From Pirellulales bacterium (lineage in GTDB: Bacteria > Planctomycetota > Planctomycetia > Pirellulales > PALSA-1355): DNA of 64,000 nt. Positions 42,866 through 53,869 of this stretch are shown here, in pieces (positions within the stretch are counted from its first letter, which is position 1; each line of letters opens with the position of its first letter). The translations under genes were made by a program, and so were the position numbers. The stretch is taken from assembly GCA_022844125.1 (NCBI GenBank), contig JALHMI010000001.1, positions 186,001 to 250,000 on the forward strand, read 5' to 3'. Below the pieces are notes generated by a model. That model saw nothing but the letters and a program-made list of their open reading frames with translations. It did not search any database and was not told the DNA's origin.

Positions 42866-43897
42866 ATGGTCAACCAACCGACTAGCAACGCTGACGACCG
42901 AGGGAACGTCCGCCGACGCGGGTTTTCTCTTGTTGAGTTATTGGTGGTCATCGCGATTATTGGAGTGCTGGTGGCGCTGCTGCTACCCGCGATACAGGCG
43001 TCGCGCGAGTCGGCTCGCCGCACACAATGCGCGAGCCAGTTGAGGCAGTTGGGAATCGCTTCCCATAACTTCGTCGATTCGCAGCGGCATTTTCCGCCGG
43101 GCCTGGAGCAGTGGTACTTCAACTCCGCGGTTTCCCATCGCGGAATCCCGCTGTTCGCATTCCTCCTGCCACACCTGGAAGAAGCCAACGTGCTTGTCGC
43201 CTGGGACTATGACGACCCGATCAACAACGCCAATCATGGCGCTAAATCGAAGACCGCCGTCGTGCTGCCACTCTTGATCTGTCCCTCTGACCAGATTGAT
43301 GTCAATCCGATCGTGATGGCCGCCCGAGACTGGCACTATGGCCTGACCAGTTACGCCGGCAATGGTGGTTCTCGGGCATATTTTCCGGAGGACGCGGTCA
43401 CCGATGGGATGTTCCATACCACGGGCGAGGCGTCCGAGCCGAAGCGGTATCAGCAACCCGTCGCGCTACGACAGGTCACGGACGGCATGAGCCGAACGCT
43501 GCTCTTCGGCGAGCGATACCACGACGATCCGAACTACTTGACTTTCAACGCGTCCGGCTGGGGAGAGCCACTCAAAGAATGGGGCTGGTGGGGCGCCTCG
43601 ACGAGCCGCAAAATGATTGGGCACGTGACACTAAGTTCATTTGCCCCGCTCAATTACCAACTCCCATTTAGTTACGGAAGCCGAGCGGGCCAGTCGCCAC
43701 CCGCGGATGGCTTTGCACAGTTCAACGGCTACTATGTGGACCTGCGGATTGCAGCCTATGGCAGCGGACACACGGAAGGTGTGAATCTCTGCTTTGCCGA
43801 CGGCAGCGTTCAGTTCACAAGCGACACCATCGATCACGCAGTGCTGAAGGCGATGAGCACGCGCGCCGGTAGCGAGTCACTCAGCCAACCGAAGTAG
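42866..43897 (+). CDS. DUF1559 prepilin-like protein
   Basis: About 343 residues. RRRGFSLVELLVVIAIIGVL is a type IV prepilin-type N-terminus with the cleavage site after the glycine. The body follows the planctomycete DUF1559 family (SARRTQCASQLRQLGIASHN), and the C-terminus AYGSGHTEGVNLCFADGSVQ is the conserved H-x9-DG end. These proteins are abundant pseudopilin-like surface proteins of planctomycetes. Start codons GTG 42863 and ATG 42866 are adjacent; the ATG is used. The gene lies 28 bases after the PEP-CTERM gene. Confidence 0.9.
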   Translation: MVNQPTSNADDRGNVRRRGFSLVELLVVIAIIGVLVALLLPAIQASRESARRTQCASQLRQLGIASHNFVDSQRHFPPGLEQWYFNSAVSHRGIPLFAFLLPHLEEANVLVAWDYDDPINNANHGAKSKTAVVLPLLICPSDQIDVNPIVMAARDWHYGLTSYAGNGGSRAYFPEDAVTDGMFHTTGEASEPKRYQQPVALRQVTDGMSRTLLFGERYHDDPNYLTFNASGWGEPLKEWGWWGASTSRKMIGHVTLSSFAPLNYQLPFSYGSRAGQSPPADGFAQFNGYYVDLRIAAYGSGHTEGVNLCFADGSVQFTSDTIDHAVLKAMSTRAGSESLSQPK

Positions 43898-43919
43898 CAT
43901 CACGACCGCGAGGATGATC

Positions 43920-44531
43920 ATGCAGAACCTGTGGACCGCCAACCCCGCACTGGCAAAAGCCTCCCGCTGGTGGACCTCGCTTAGGCCAACTGACAATCGC
44001 GCGACTACCGCTCGCGAGTTGGCAATCCTGATGAGCCTCGGCGTCGTGGCGGCGGTCGCCACGAGCGCGGGCAATCTCGGCATCTCGCTGCCTGGACATG
44101 CGATCTTGCGCGGGACTCTGCCACTGGTGCTGGGAATCAGCCTGGTTCCACGCCGGGGTAGCGGTACCGTGATGAGTATGGCTGCGGTGATCACGCTGGC
44201 TGGCATGCGGTTTACCGGCGCAGGACAATTGAATCTTGCCGCCGCGACCGGATTGGCCTGTCTCGGACCGGCTTTGGATGTCGCTTTCGCCGTCGTGCGG
44301 CCTGGGTGGCGTATTTACGTGCTGGCCGCGATGGCTGGTGCTGCTGCGAACCTCGTCGCCTTCGCCGTTCGATTTGGATCCGCGGCATGGCTGGGAGAAG
44401 CCGGTGGTGGTCGCGGCTTTCTCTCATTCTGGCCAGTGGCACTAGTGAGCTTCGTCCTGTTCGGTGCCGCTGCCGGAATGATCTCGGCACTCGCGTGGTT
44501 TCGCACCAATCCCCCGGCGCAGGCCGAGTAA
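43920..44531 (+). CDS. Polytopic membrane protein, function unknown
   Basis: About 203 residues with about five membrane segments (for example MSLGVVAAVATSAGNLGI, LRGTLPLVLGISLVP, AATGLACLGPALDVAFAVV, IYVLAAMAGAAANLVAF and FWPVALVSFVLFGAAAGM). GAGG lies six bases before the ATG at 43920; an ATG at 43914 overlaps that site. The last base of its stop is the first base of the next gene (TAATG), so the two are translationally coupled. It has the size and layout of small transporter S-components, which is a guess. Confidence 0.75.
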   Translation: MQNLWTANPALAKASRWWTSLRPTDNRATTARELAILMSLGVVAAVATSAGNLGISLPGHAILRGTLPLVLGISLVPRRGSGTVMSMAAVITLAGMRFTGAGQLNLAAATGLACLGPALDVAFAVVRPGWRIYVLAAMAGAAANLVAFAVRFGSAAWLGEAGGGRGFLSFWPVALVSFVLFGAAAGMISALAWFRTNPPAQAE

Positions 44532-45250
44532 TGATCTACCTCGGAATCGACGACACCGATATGCCGGACACGCCCGGTACAAACAAGCTGGCGATGCACT
44601 TGGCCGAGGTGCTGGAAAACGAGTACGTCACCACCTGGATTGTCCGCCATCAACTGCTGATCGATCCGCGCGTGCCCTGCACGCGGATGAACGGCGGCGT
44701 GTCGATGGCACTCGAACCTCGCGGCACTTACGACATCCCGAAGCTGGCCGCTCGCGTGCGAGACGTGATGCTCCCTTGGTGCCCTGAGGGCAGCGATCCA
44801 GGATTGTGCATTTCAACCGAAGTACCGGAGGATATCCGGCGCTGGGGCCGCCGGGCGCAGCGGGAGTTGCTCACGCAGGCCGAGGCGGACGAACTGGCCG
44901 CGCAGACTGGAATCTATCTCGAACCGCTCGGTGGCACGGGCGGGGGTATCATCGGCGCGCTGGCGGCCATCGGGCTGCTCGCCACCTGGAACAGCGGACG
45001 CGTGATTCGCTGCGGGCGAGCACCGGCAACTGCCATGGATGTCACGGGCGTGATCAGTCCCAGCGAGATTCAAGCTCGCGGCGTCGATCGAATAGAACGG
45101 CAGGACACCGGTGAGTCGGTGAGCTTTGGCTCGGTGGAACTCGGCAAGCGAATGCGACCGAATTTACGCGAGGGGCAGGTCGTGCTGTATGTGCTTCCGC
45201 ATGAGAACGAGCAACGTGCAGCTTGGCAGGCGCAGCGCGTCGTGGCCTGA
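44531..45250 (+). CDS. Short TiaS-like protein (GIDDTD family)
   Basis: About 239 residues. The N-terminus IYLGIDDTDMPDTPGTNKLA is the GIDDTD motif found in TiaS, the archaeal tRNA(Ile) agmatinylcytidine synthetase, which is about 420 residues with a zinc ribbon. Here only the N-terminal two-thirds is present, with GGTGGGIIGALAAIGLLATW and a short OB-like C-terminus. Bacterial versions have no established role. It is coupled to the membrane protein upstream (TAATG) and converges with the hemDE gene 10 bases further on. Confidence 0.72.
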   Translation: MIYLGIDDTDMPDTPGTNKLAMHLAEVLENEYVTTWIVRHQLLIDPRVPCTRMNGGVSMALEPRGTYDIPKLAARVRDVMLPWCPEGSDPGLCISTEVPEDIRRWGRRAQRELLTQAEADELAAQTGIYLEPLGGTGGGIIGALAAIGLLATWNSGRVIRCGRAPATAMDVTGVISPSEIQARGVDRIERQDTGESVSFGSVELGKRMRPNLREGQVVLYVLPHENEQRAAWQAQRVVA

Positions 45251-45260
45251 ACGAACCGGC

Positions 45261-47189
<1,929 letters not shown>

Positions 47190-47335
47190 CGGCTCAGTCT
47201 CAAGTGAACGTTCTGCCGGTCGACTACGAAACGTCGACCGAGGACACCGCTATTGTACAACGCGCCACGTGTCTGTCGCGGTGGTGGCAGGCGAGCCGAA
47301 TCGATTCGAAATTCTTGAAGTGCCCCACAAAATGA

Positions 47336-47373
47336 AGCCGGGCGAGACACCCCAAGGAGCGACTCGCCCGGCT
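47336..47373 (-). terminator. Hairpin downstream of the Cys-rich secreted protein
   Basis: An 11-bp perfect stem (AGCCGGGCGAG at 47336-47346 pairing with 47363-47373) lies about 50 bases past the stop of the minus-strand gene at 47422. Short A/T tracts flank it on both sides, so it may work in both directions. Confidence 0.6.
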
Positions 47374-47421
47374 CTTTACTTCCGTAGGAAGGCAACACAA
47401 ACGGCGTGTCTCCCTTCGCGC

Positions 47422-47805
47422 CTACCGGCGGGACCAGCGGCGTCCGCGACCCGTGTTGTAATACGAGTAGCTTCGCTGCGGAGCGGCTGCTACCGTCACG
47501 GGACTTTTAGCCGGGGCGTTCGCGCCCGCATCCGGCGTCGGGGCCGGGGCCGGGGGAGCTGGCGGAGCTGGTTCGGCGCCAGGCACCGGGGCTTCTTCTG
47601 CCGGGACAGCAGTTTCACAGCCGCCACACGGAGCGGCCGTGCCGCAGCCCGTGTGGCAACCAGTGTTGCAGCCAGCAGAGTAGCCGCATCCTGAGTTGCA
47701 CCCACCGCGGCGGTGATGGCGGCGACCGGCTTCGGCCTGATTCTCGGCAACCAACCAGGCCGCAGTGGCCATCAGCAGTACCGCAACTCCAAACTTTACA
47801 CGCAT
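47422..47805 (-). CDS. Secreted Cys/His-rich protein
   Basis: 127 residues. A signal peptide (FGVAVLLMATAAWLVAENQA) is followed by RRHHRRGGCNSGCGYSAGCN and TGCHTGCGTAAPCGGCE, seven cysteines spaced by Gly and small residues. A Pro/Ala/Glu-rich stretch and a basic Tyr/Arg-rich end follow. AAGGAG lies six bases before the ATG at 47805. Such proteins are common and unnamed in planctomycetes; disulphide-bonded wall protein or metal binding are both possible. Confidence 0.75.
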   Translation of the reverse strand: MRVKFGVAVLLMATAAWLVAENQAEAGRRHHRRGGCNSGCGYSAGCNTGCHTGCGTAAPCGGCETAVPAEEAPVPGAEPAPPAPPAPAPTPDAGANAPAKSPVTVAAAPQRSYSYYNTGRGRRWSRR

Positions 47806-48372
47806 CATATTCTCCTTCATTCGATAGGAACGAGCGTTCATCCCGGCGATCGAAACGGTTCGCGGCAAACGCCGCCGTCGGCTCAACCACGATTGGGAAC
47901 GAACGGCTCGCAAGCGAGCGCGGCGTCCGGCCGCACTGATCACGACGGGGCAGATCGCGCCTTCCTTGATCACCGCAGAACGCCTGCTGATGACCGATGC
48001 TGCCCTGCCATCGAAAGTCAGCCGCGACTCGATTCGACGCCGCGACGAGATTCCATCCGTTAAAACGAATCCCCTCCAGTTCACGTGTTCGGTAAGCTTT
48101 ACGCAATCGGTAAAGCCGTTATAGGGAGGGCTGCATTAGTGTCAAGCAATCCGGCGATGCTCGGCGGACGTCAAGTCATTGGTCCCGCGCGACTTGCAAC
48201 AAAATTTGCCCGTCGACTGCCAGCTAGCGCACGGGCCCAAATCGCGAGAAACTGGGAAAGCATGGGTAGCATGGTAGAAACTATCCGTTATCTTCAATTC
48301 GCCTGGGCCATTGAGCGTCGCGCGAGTCGTGCTTTCGCGCGTGTCGGTTACGCCGCACAGAGGAGTCAATTG
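47806..48372. other. Long divergent intergenic region
   Basis: 567 bases between two divergent genes. The frame of the flavin reductase stays open upstream, but the region has no family resemblance there. GGTAAGCTTTACGC and CGGTAAAGCCG near 48090-48118 form a partial inverted motif. No gene, terminator or clear promoter recognised. Confidence 0.5.
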
Positions 48373-48846
48373 ATGCCGGTTGAAAAAGCTGAATTCCGTC
48401 AGGCCCTGGGACATTTCGCCGCCGCGGTGACCGTAGTAACGCTCGTTCGCGACGATGATGTTCCAGCCGGCATCACGGTAACGGCTTTCAGCTCGCTTTC
48501 GCTCGAACCTCCGCTGGCACTGGTGTGCATCGACAAGCGAGCGCGTCTGCACGATCAGTTCCAGATTGAACGTTCGTTCGCGGTCAATATTCTGGCAGAC
48601 GACCAGGAAGGCGTCTCACGCCGCTTCGCGCAGAGCGAACCCGACCAGTTTCGCGAGATTGGCTGGAACCCCGGTCCGATGGGCGCGCCGCTGATTCAGG
48701 GGACGATTTGCTCGATCGAATGCCGTGTCGTGGATCTGTTGCCGGGCGGCGATCACACGATCATCGTCGGCGAAGTCGAAAGCACGCGAATTCGAGAAGG
48801 GAAGCCGCTGTTGTACTTCCGCGGCGGGTACGCGGCGCTCAAGTAG
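48373..48846 (+). CDS. Flavin reductase family protein
   Basis: 157 residues. EKAEFRQALGHFAAAVTVVT, GITVTAFSSLSLEPPLALVC and FAVNILADDQEGVSRRFA are typical of the flavin reductase-like domain (RutF/HpaC type), which reduces FMN or FAD with NAD(P)H for a partner monooxygenase. The C-terminal GDHTIIVGEVESTRIREGKP fits. AGGAG seven bases before the ATG at 48373 fixes the start. No monooxygenase is adjacent. The stop directly abuts the converging gene's stop. Confidence 0.9.
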   Translation: MPVEKAEFRQALGHFAAAVTVVTLVRDDDVPAGITVTAFSSLSLEPPLALVCIDKRARLHDQFQIERSFAVNILADDQEGVSRRFAQSEPDQFREIGWNPGPMGAPLIQGTICSIECRVVDLLPGGDHTIIVGEVESTRIREGKPLLYFRGGYAALK

Positions 48847-50448
48847 CTAACTCGCGATTTCTGTCTGAGTTGAGCGCAAATCGGCGATACGCTCGTTGAG
48901 CAGTTCGACTTGGCGTTCGAGTGACTTGCGCGTGATGCGCACACGGTCGAGAATTTTCTCCGCTCCGCTCTTGATCGTCTCTGCAGATTTACTGGCTTCG
49001 CCAAGCGAGTTCGATTGCTTCTCGATTTCCAGAATCGCAGCCGTGATCGCTTCAAAATCTGCCGCCTGGGCCTGCTGTCGTTTCTCGACGCGAATGCACA
49101 GAGCACGGGCGAGCGTCACTGCAATTTTCAAATGCAGATTCGTCGACGCATCTTCGGGATCCCAAAGCACGAACACATCATCACCCGAGCGGAACACTTC
49201 CTCCAGGCATTCTGGCGCCGTGCGCTTGGAAAACACGAATAGCCCGATCTGGGCGTCGCGATTCTTGCGGGCGACTTCGATTTCGCTGCGGGCCTGAGCC
49301 AGGCTGTAGGCGCCTTGCTGCTTGGCTTCGATAATAATTTTCGCCCCGGCGGCGGCACAGTCGGGCCCCAACTCCAGCAGACAGTCGCCCACCTTGCTGT
49401 TCTTGATCAGGCCGGTCGAATTGCCGACGCGCGTGGCGACGTCGCCGGAATGCTGGGCGTGAAACTCAACATATGCGCACACGGCTTCCTCAAAGGCCAT
49501 GCCATGGCGAGTAGAGCGCTCGGCTTCCGCACGTCTGGCAGCCATCGAACTGAGCGCAACCTTAACTTCCTCTTGAAACTTCGTATTTGTTTCGGACTGC
49601 TTCTCCAAAACGCCCATCAGCTCGCGCCGCATTCGCGCCAGTGACGAGGCGTCGTTATCGAGCGAGAACTCGCGGGTGATCGTGGTTTGCGCTCGATCGA
49701 CATTTCGGACGAGCCGATTGAGAGCCGAGTCCTCCTTGTCGAGCGAAAACTCGTCGATCACGACGCCGATTTTCTTCTCCAGAGCCTCGGTGAGCTGCCC
49801 GTGGCTGCTGGTGAGTTCGCCGATCATCCGGGCGAGTGCGCCCTCTTTGTTGTCGAGTGAGAACTCCTTGAGCACGTGTTCTCGCTGATTGGTGAGCTGC
49901 CCTTCAAGCGTCTGCCGCAGCGAAGATAGCAGTCCCTGCGATTCATTGGGACTCAGCAGCTTCATCAGCGGACTTTGCTGGCCGAAGTGGGCGAGCAGGG
50001 TCCTGCAAAGTTCTGAATCGTTGCCGCCGATCTGCCGGCGGAGCACCTGCTCAAGCTCGCCGTCCTGTTTGACGAGTTGCTGCACGCGATCGTGGAAGCG
50101 GCCGCTGGCGGGGTCGAAATACTCTTTCAGAGAACCGGAGAGCTTCTCGTGCATTTGCAGCGAGTAGGCCGAGAGCCGCCCCTCAAGAGCGCCGAGCATC
50201 CGCTGCGTTTCGCGTTGGATCAGGTCGGCGTCGATTCGACCGCGGGCTTGGCGGAGGGCGAGCACGCCAATCCGCAATGCCTGCAACGCAAAGGATTCTC
50301 GCTCTGCTTCGCCGTAGCTCGACAGCTCGTCGATCGATTCGCGATCGGTCACTGTCAGAATCAGCTCGAGACCGTCAGGAAGCTCTTCACCGTCGGTAGC
50401 GAACAACAGGCCGTCCGCTTGTTCCTTGCGCCCGATGACCCCAGCCAT
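48847..50448 (-). CDS. Coiled-coil protein with PD-(D/E)XK-like C-terminal domain
   Basis: 533 residues, no signal or membrane segment. The N-terminal 310 residues are helical, with three copies of an EFSLD(N/K) motif at 195-199, 233-237 and 260-264, each followed by a (L/S)AR(M)-like element. Residues about 315-450 read as a restriction-endonuclease-like fold: FEEAV (320), GDCLLELG with Asp355, and KIIIEAKQQ with Glu374 and Lys376. A short coiled coil ends the protein. It resembles RmuC and DUF2130 in plan, but I cannot assign either. Nuclease activity is inferred. Confidence 0.75.
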   Translation of the reverse strand: MAGVIGRKEQADGLLFATDGEELPDGLELILTVTDRESIDELSSYGEAERESFALQALRIGVLALRQARGRIDADLIQRETQRMLGALEGRLSAYSLQMHEKLSGSLKEYFDPASGRFHDRVQQLVKQDGELEQVLRRQIGGNDSELCRTLLAHFGQQSPLMKLLSPNESQGLLSSLRQTLEGQLTNQREHVLKEFSLDNKEGALARMIGELTSSHGQLTEALEKKIGVVIDEFSLDKEDSALNRLVRNVDRAQTTITREFSLDNDASSLARMRRELMGVLEKQSETNTKFQEEVKVALSSMAARRAEAERSTRHGMAFEEAVCAYVEFHAQHSGDVATRVGNSTGLIKNSKVGDCLLELGPDCAAAGAKIIIEAKQQGAYSLAQARSEIEVARKNRDAQIGLFVFSKRTAPECLEEVFRSGDDVFVLWDPEDASTNLHLKIAVTLARALCIRVEKRQQAQAADFEAITAAILEIEKQSNSLGEASKSAETIKSGAEKILDRVRITRKSLERQVELLNERIADLRSTQTEIAS

Positions 50449-50581
50449 GCTCAGCTCCTTCCGCGAATGATGGCGAGCACTTCCGTGCTCGTTCGAACGG
50501 ATCCGACCGTACTAGATAGATGTACAGTCAATATGCCAACCGAGCGAGAATCGATCAAGGTTGAACTGCTAGCATGCGCAC
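50449..50581. other. Short intergenic region
   Basis: 133 bases upstream of the minus-strand coiled-coil gene. No features other than the terminator at 50582-50622. Confidence 0.4.
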
Positions 50582-50622
50582 AAAAAAAGCGGGCCGCACA
50601 GCCCTTGTGGACTGGCGGCCCG
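50582..50622 (-). terminator. Rho-independent terminator of the TPR protein gene
   Basis: On the minus strand CGGGCCGC (50122-type stem at 50615-50622) pairs with GCGGCCCG (50090-50097 side at 50590-50597), an 8-bp stem with a 17-nt loop, followed by a run of seven T. It lies about 42 bases after the TPR gene stop. Confidence 0.85.
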
Positions 50623-50664
50623 ACGGGGCTCTTGCGCTCTCGTCGACAGAGATTGCCTAACCGC

Positions 50665-52326
50665 TTAAATGCGCCCCTTGGGGCTGAACAGCCGGGCTTT
50701 CGGCGGTCCCGGCGGCTGTTTGGGAGCCGTGGCATTGGGATCGCCCATCAGCGACTTAGGCAGCAGGTTCTTCCAGCCCGACTCTGGAGGAACGTTCGGA
50801 TCGACGTAGCGGCCGTTGCGTGTTGGCGGCACATATTGGGTTTGCTGCCCGCGCGGCGGCTGTCCACCCACTGGCTCGACATACTCCGCCCGCTGCGCCC
50901 GGCCCGTCAAGGCGCCGATCCGTTCGTTCACGGCGGCCTGTTTCACCTCGTCGAGGTCGGCATCTTCGGGTGTCTCATAAGCTGTCATCGGGCGATCGCG
51001 GAAAGCGATCTCGCGGCGGTACAGCGCGATCATCTTTTCACCGTTGACGAGCTGATCCTTCGGGGCGATGGCAATTGCCCGCTCCTGCATGTTCTCGGCC
51101 TCGCGGAACTGGCCAGCGCTAGCCTGAGCGGCGGCCAGCGTCGAAAGATTGCGAAACGTCTCGCCTTCCAGTTCGATCGCACGCTTAGCCGCATCAATCG
51201 CAAGTACTTCGTCGCGGTATTGCCCGTCCGGACAGGTGGCCATCAGCCAGGCGGCGGCCTGAAAGGCCCGGGCGTTCTCGGGCGCAACCTTCACTGCGGC
51301 ACGATAGTCGGCTGCCGCTTCGCCGTACTGCCCCAGGTCGGCGTGAGTGTCACCCCGATTGATCAGTGGATCGGGATTACTCGGATCAAGTTTGATCGAC
51401 TCGCCGTAATCGCGCAGCGCGTCGCCAAACCGCTCAATACGATAGAACGCGTGCCCGCGACCGTTGAACATTGCCGCATCCGGAGGTCCGAGCTTGATCG
51501 CCTGCGAATAATCATCGATCGCGCCGGTATAGTCCTCGCGGCGATAACGCAACTCGGCTCGGTTGTAGTAGGCGTTGGTGTAGCGCGGGTTGAGCTGGAT
51601 GGTTTGGTCAAAGTCAGCCGCCGCCTCGTCCATGCGTCCGGCTGCGGCATAGCTCACGCCCCGGTTGTGGACCGCGCGCCAGGCGCCGTTCAGCCGCACG
51701 GCGGTCTCAAAGTCGGCCAGGGCACGCTGATCGTCGCCAGCTTTTGCGCGAGATTCGCCGCGGCGGTTGTAAGCCCAACCCATAAGTTGGTCGGCATAGG
51801 CCTGATAAGCCTGGGAAACACCCACCTTACCTTGCTCGCAAAGCGCAATGATTGCCTCGTACTCGGCTTCATCGGCCGCGGACTTGCTGCGCGTGTAGGC
51901 TTCGTTCAGCGCGGCACGACCTGCGACCTGACCGGACTCCGGTCCCGGGCCCGGAAGCAATCCCGGTCCGGCCACGGCTGGGGTTGATTGCTCGGTCGCG
52001 TCAGGAGTCGAACCGCCGGCCGGCTGAGCCAGCTTTTCAATCAAAGGTTCCGCGGCGCTTGCCGGCGCCACCTGATCGTCTTGCATCGCGCCCGAGGAAG
52101 CTCCGTCCGAGGTCGTCTCGAGCGATTCAGCCTGGCTTACCTTCGGTGGACGAAAGCGAGGTTGAAACGCCGATCGTGGTGGCTCGGGCTTCACCGTTTT
52201 GGCAGGCGCCTCGGCAGCGTCTTCCGGAAAGGGTACCAGGTGCGCCGGCGGTGCGGCCGACGCACGTGAAAGCCCGGCGAGCGCAACGGCCAATGCGGCC
52301 AGCAGCGAAAGTTTGCCTGCAACCAT
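50665..52326 (-). CDS. Exported TPR-repeat protein
   Basis: 553 residues. A signal peptide (KLSLLAALAVALAGLSRASA) is followed by a Pro/Ser/Ala-rich region (to about 125). At least eight TPR-like repeats follow (about 160-390), for example AYADQLMGWAYNRRGESRAK, then AGDDQRALADFETAVRLN. The C-terminal 120 residues are Pro/Gly-rich and basic. AAGGAGG nine bases upstream supports the ATG. TPR arrays bind partner proteins; the partner is unknown. Confidence 0.88.
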   Translation of the reverse strand: MVAGKLSLLAALAVALAGLSRASAAPPAHLVPFPEDAAEAPAKTVKPEPPRSAFQPRFRPPKVSQAESLETTSDGASSGAMQDDQVAPASAAEPLIEKLAQPAGGSTPDATEQSTPAVAGPGLLPGPGPESGQVAGRAALNEAYTRSKSAADEAEYEAIIALCEQGKVGVSQAYQAYADQLMGWAYNRRGESRAKAGDDQRALADFETAVRLNGAWRAVHNRGVSYAAAGRMDEAAADFDQTIQLNPRYTNAYYNRAELRYRREDYTGAIDDYSQAIKLGPPDAAMFNGRGHAFYRIERFGDALRDYGESIKLDPSNPDPLINRGDTHADLGQYGEAAADYRAAVKVAPENARAFQAAAWLMATCPDGQYRDEVLAIDAAKRAIELEGETFRNLSTLAAAQASAGQFREAENMQERAIAIAPKDQLVNGEKMIALYRREIAFRDRPMTAYETPEDADLDEVKQAAVNERIGALTGRAQRAEYVEPVGGQPPRGQQTQYVPPTRNGRYVDPNVPPESGWKNLLPKSLMGDPNATAPKQPPGPPKARLFSPKGRI

Positions 52327-52447
52327 CTTCGTGAACCTCCTTGTTCGCGAGTGGAAATTGTCTTGTCGAAACAGAGTCGTCAGTGCTCTTACGGATTGCA
52401 GACTGAGTTTTTCCTACTCGTCCTTCATCCTGCTGACCTCTGCCTTC

Positions 52448-53869
52448 CTAATGTGGTTCGGTCATCCGCCTGGGATCGAGCGCCTCGTTCAGCACCGCCT
52501 CGGGGAGAATCTTTTGTTCCTGGCACAACTGGCGAATCGTCTTGCCTGACTTGAAGGCCTCCTTCGCCAGGGCCGCCGCCTTTTCGTAGCCGATGTGCGG
52601 GTTTAAGCTCGTGACCATCGCCAGGCTGTCCTCGACCGAAGCCTCACAGGCCTCGGCGTTGGCTTCCATCTCAATGGCGCAAAAGTCGATAAACGCTCGC
52701 GTGCAACTGGCCAGCAGATGCACCGATTCGAGCGCGGTGGCGCCCATCATCGGCATCATGATATTCAGTTCGAAGTTACCGCCAGTCGCACCGGCGAAAG
52801 CCAATCCCTGGTCGTGCCCAATCACGCGGGCACAAACCTGCATCATGCTTTCGCACATGACGGGGTTCACTTTGCCCGGCATGATCGAAGAGCCCGGCTG
52901 TCGATCAGGAAGCATTACTTCGTAGAAACCGCAGCGCGGACCGCTCCCAAGCCAGCGGATGTTGTTCGAGACGTTGAACAGCGTGACGGCGATCGTGCGC
53001 AAGTTTCCGCTCGCGGCTACGAGACCATCGCGATTGGCGTTCCCTTCGAAGTGGTTCACCGCTTCGATGAACGGAATGCCCGTCTCTTTGGCGAGCACCC
53101 CGGCGACGCGTTTGCCGAACTCGGGATGGGTGTTGATACCGGTGCCTACAGCAGTGCCGCCGGCGGGAAGTTCAAGGACCGCCTGGACAGCCGCTTTCGC
53201 TCGCTCAATGGAAAGCGCAAGTTGCCTGGCGTAACCGCTGAACTCCTGCCCCAAGCGAATGGGGGTCGCATCGGCCAGGTGCGTGCGACCAATCTTGATG
53301 ATGTCGTCCCAGGCCTGGGCTTTATCAGCCAATACGTCGCGAAGTCTCTCGAGCTCGGGAACTAAATCGTTCTGCACGGCCAGAGCCACCGCCACGTGAA
53401 TCGCGGTAGGGAACATGTCGTTCGTGCTCTGCCCCATATTCACGTGGTCGTTCGGATGGATCGGCTTTTCGGCCTGGAACCGATCGCCGCCGATCAGTTC
53501 GATGGCCCGATTGGCGATCACTTCGTTGGCGTTCATATTGCTCGAAGTGCCCGAACCGGTCTGATAGATATCGATGGGGAATTCCGCATCGAGCTTGCCG
53601 GAAGCGACTTCGCGCGTAGCATCTAGCAGGGCTTTAACCTGTTTCTCGTCAATGGGGTTCTTGCCGGTACCAGTGAGTTTGCCCAAATCGCGATTGGCAA
53701 CCGCGGCCGCATACTTCACCAACCCCAGCGCATGGATGAGCGCCGGCGGAAGGGGCTGTCCGCTCACGGGAAAGTTGTCCTTTGCCCGCTGGGTTTGGGC
53801 GCCGTAATAGGCCTTGGCGGGCACTTTGACGTCGCCCATCGAATCACGCTCAGTCCGAAACTCACTCAT
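52448..53869 (-). CDS. fumC: Class II fumarate hydratase
   Basis: 473 residues, full length. It interconverts fumarate and malate in the TCA cycle. Diagnostic segments: FRTERDSMGDVKVPAKAYYG, TGSGTSSNMNANEVIANRA, and the fumarase/aspartase signature GSSIMPGKVNPVMCESMMQV. The C-terminus EAVLNEALDPRRMTEPH is family-typical. It is alone between a TPR protein and a divergent gene. Confidence 0.97.
   Translation of the reverse strand: MSEFRTERDSMGDVKVPAKAYYGAQTQRAKDNFPVSGQPLPPALIHALGLVKYAAAVANRDLGKLTGTGKNPIDEKQVKALLDATREVASGKLDAEFPIDIYQTGSGTSSNMNANEVIANRAIELIGGDRFQAEKPIHPNDHVNMGQSTNDMFPTAIHVAVALAVQNDLVPELERLRDVLADKAQAWDDIIKIGRTHLADATPIRLGQEFSGYARQLALSIERAKAAVQAVLELPAGGTAVGTGINTHPEFGKRVAGVLAKETGIPFIEAVNHFEGNANRDGLVAASGNLRTIAVTLFNVSNNIRWLGSGPRCGFYEVMLPDRQPGSSIMPGKVNPVMCESMMQVCARVIGHDQGLAFAGATGGNFELNIMMPMMGATALESVHLLASCTRAFIDFCAIEMEANAEACEASVEDSLAMVTSLNPHIGYEKAAALAKEAFKSGKTIRQLCQEQKILPEAVLNEALDPRRMTEPH

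Noticed and set aside
44531-45250. Full TiaS tRNA-modifying enzyme
   Set aside because: The protein is about 180 residues shorter than archaeal TiaS and has no zinc ribbon. I keep only the family resemblance.
50077-51987. A 636-codon plus-strand frame through the coiled-coil and TPR genes
   Set aside because: Antisense shadow that spans two genes and an intrinsic terminator. No motif.
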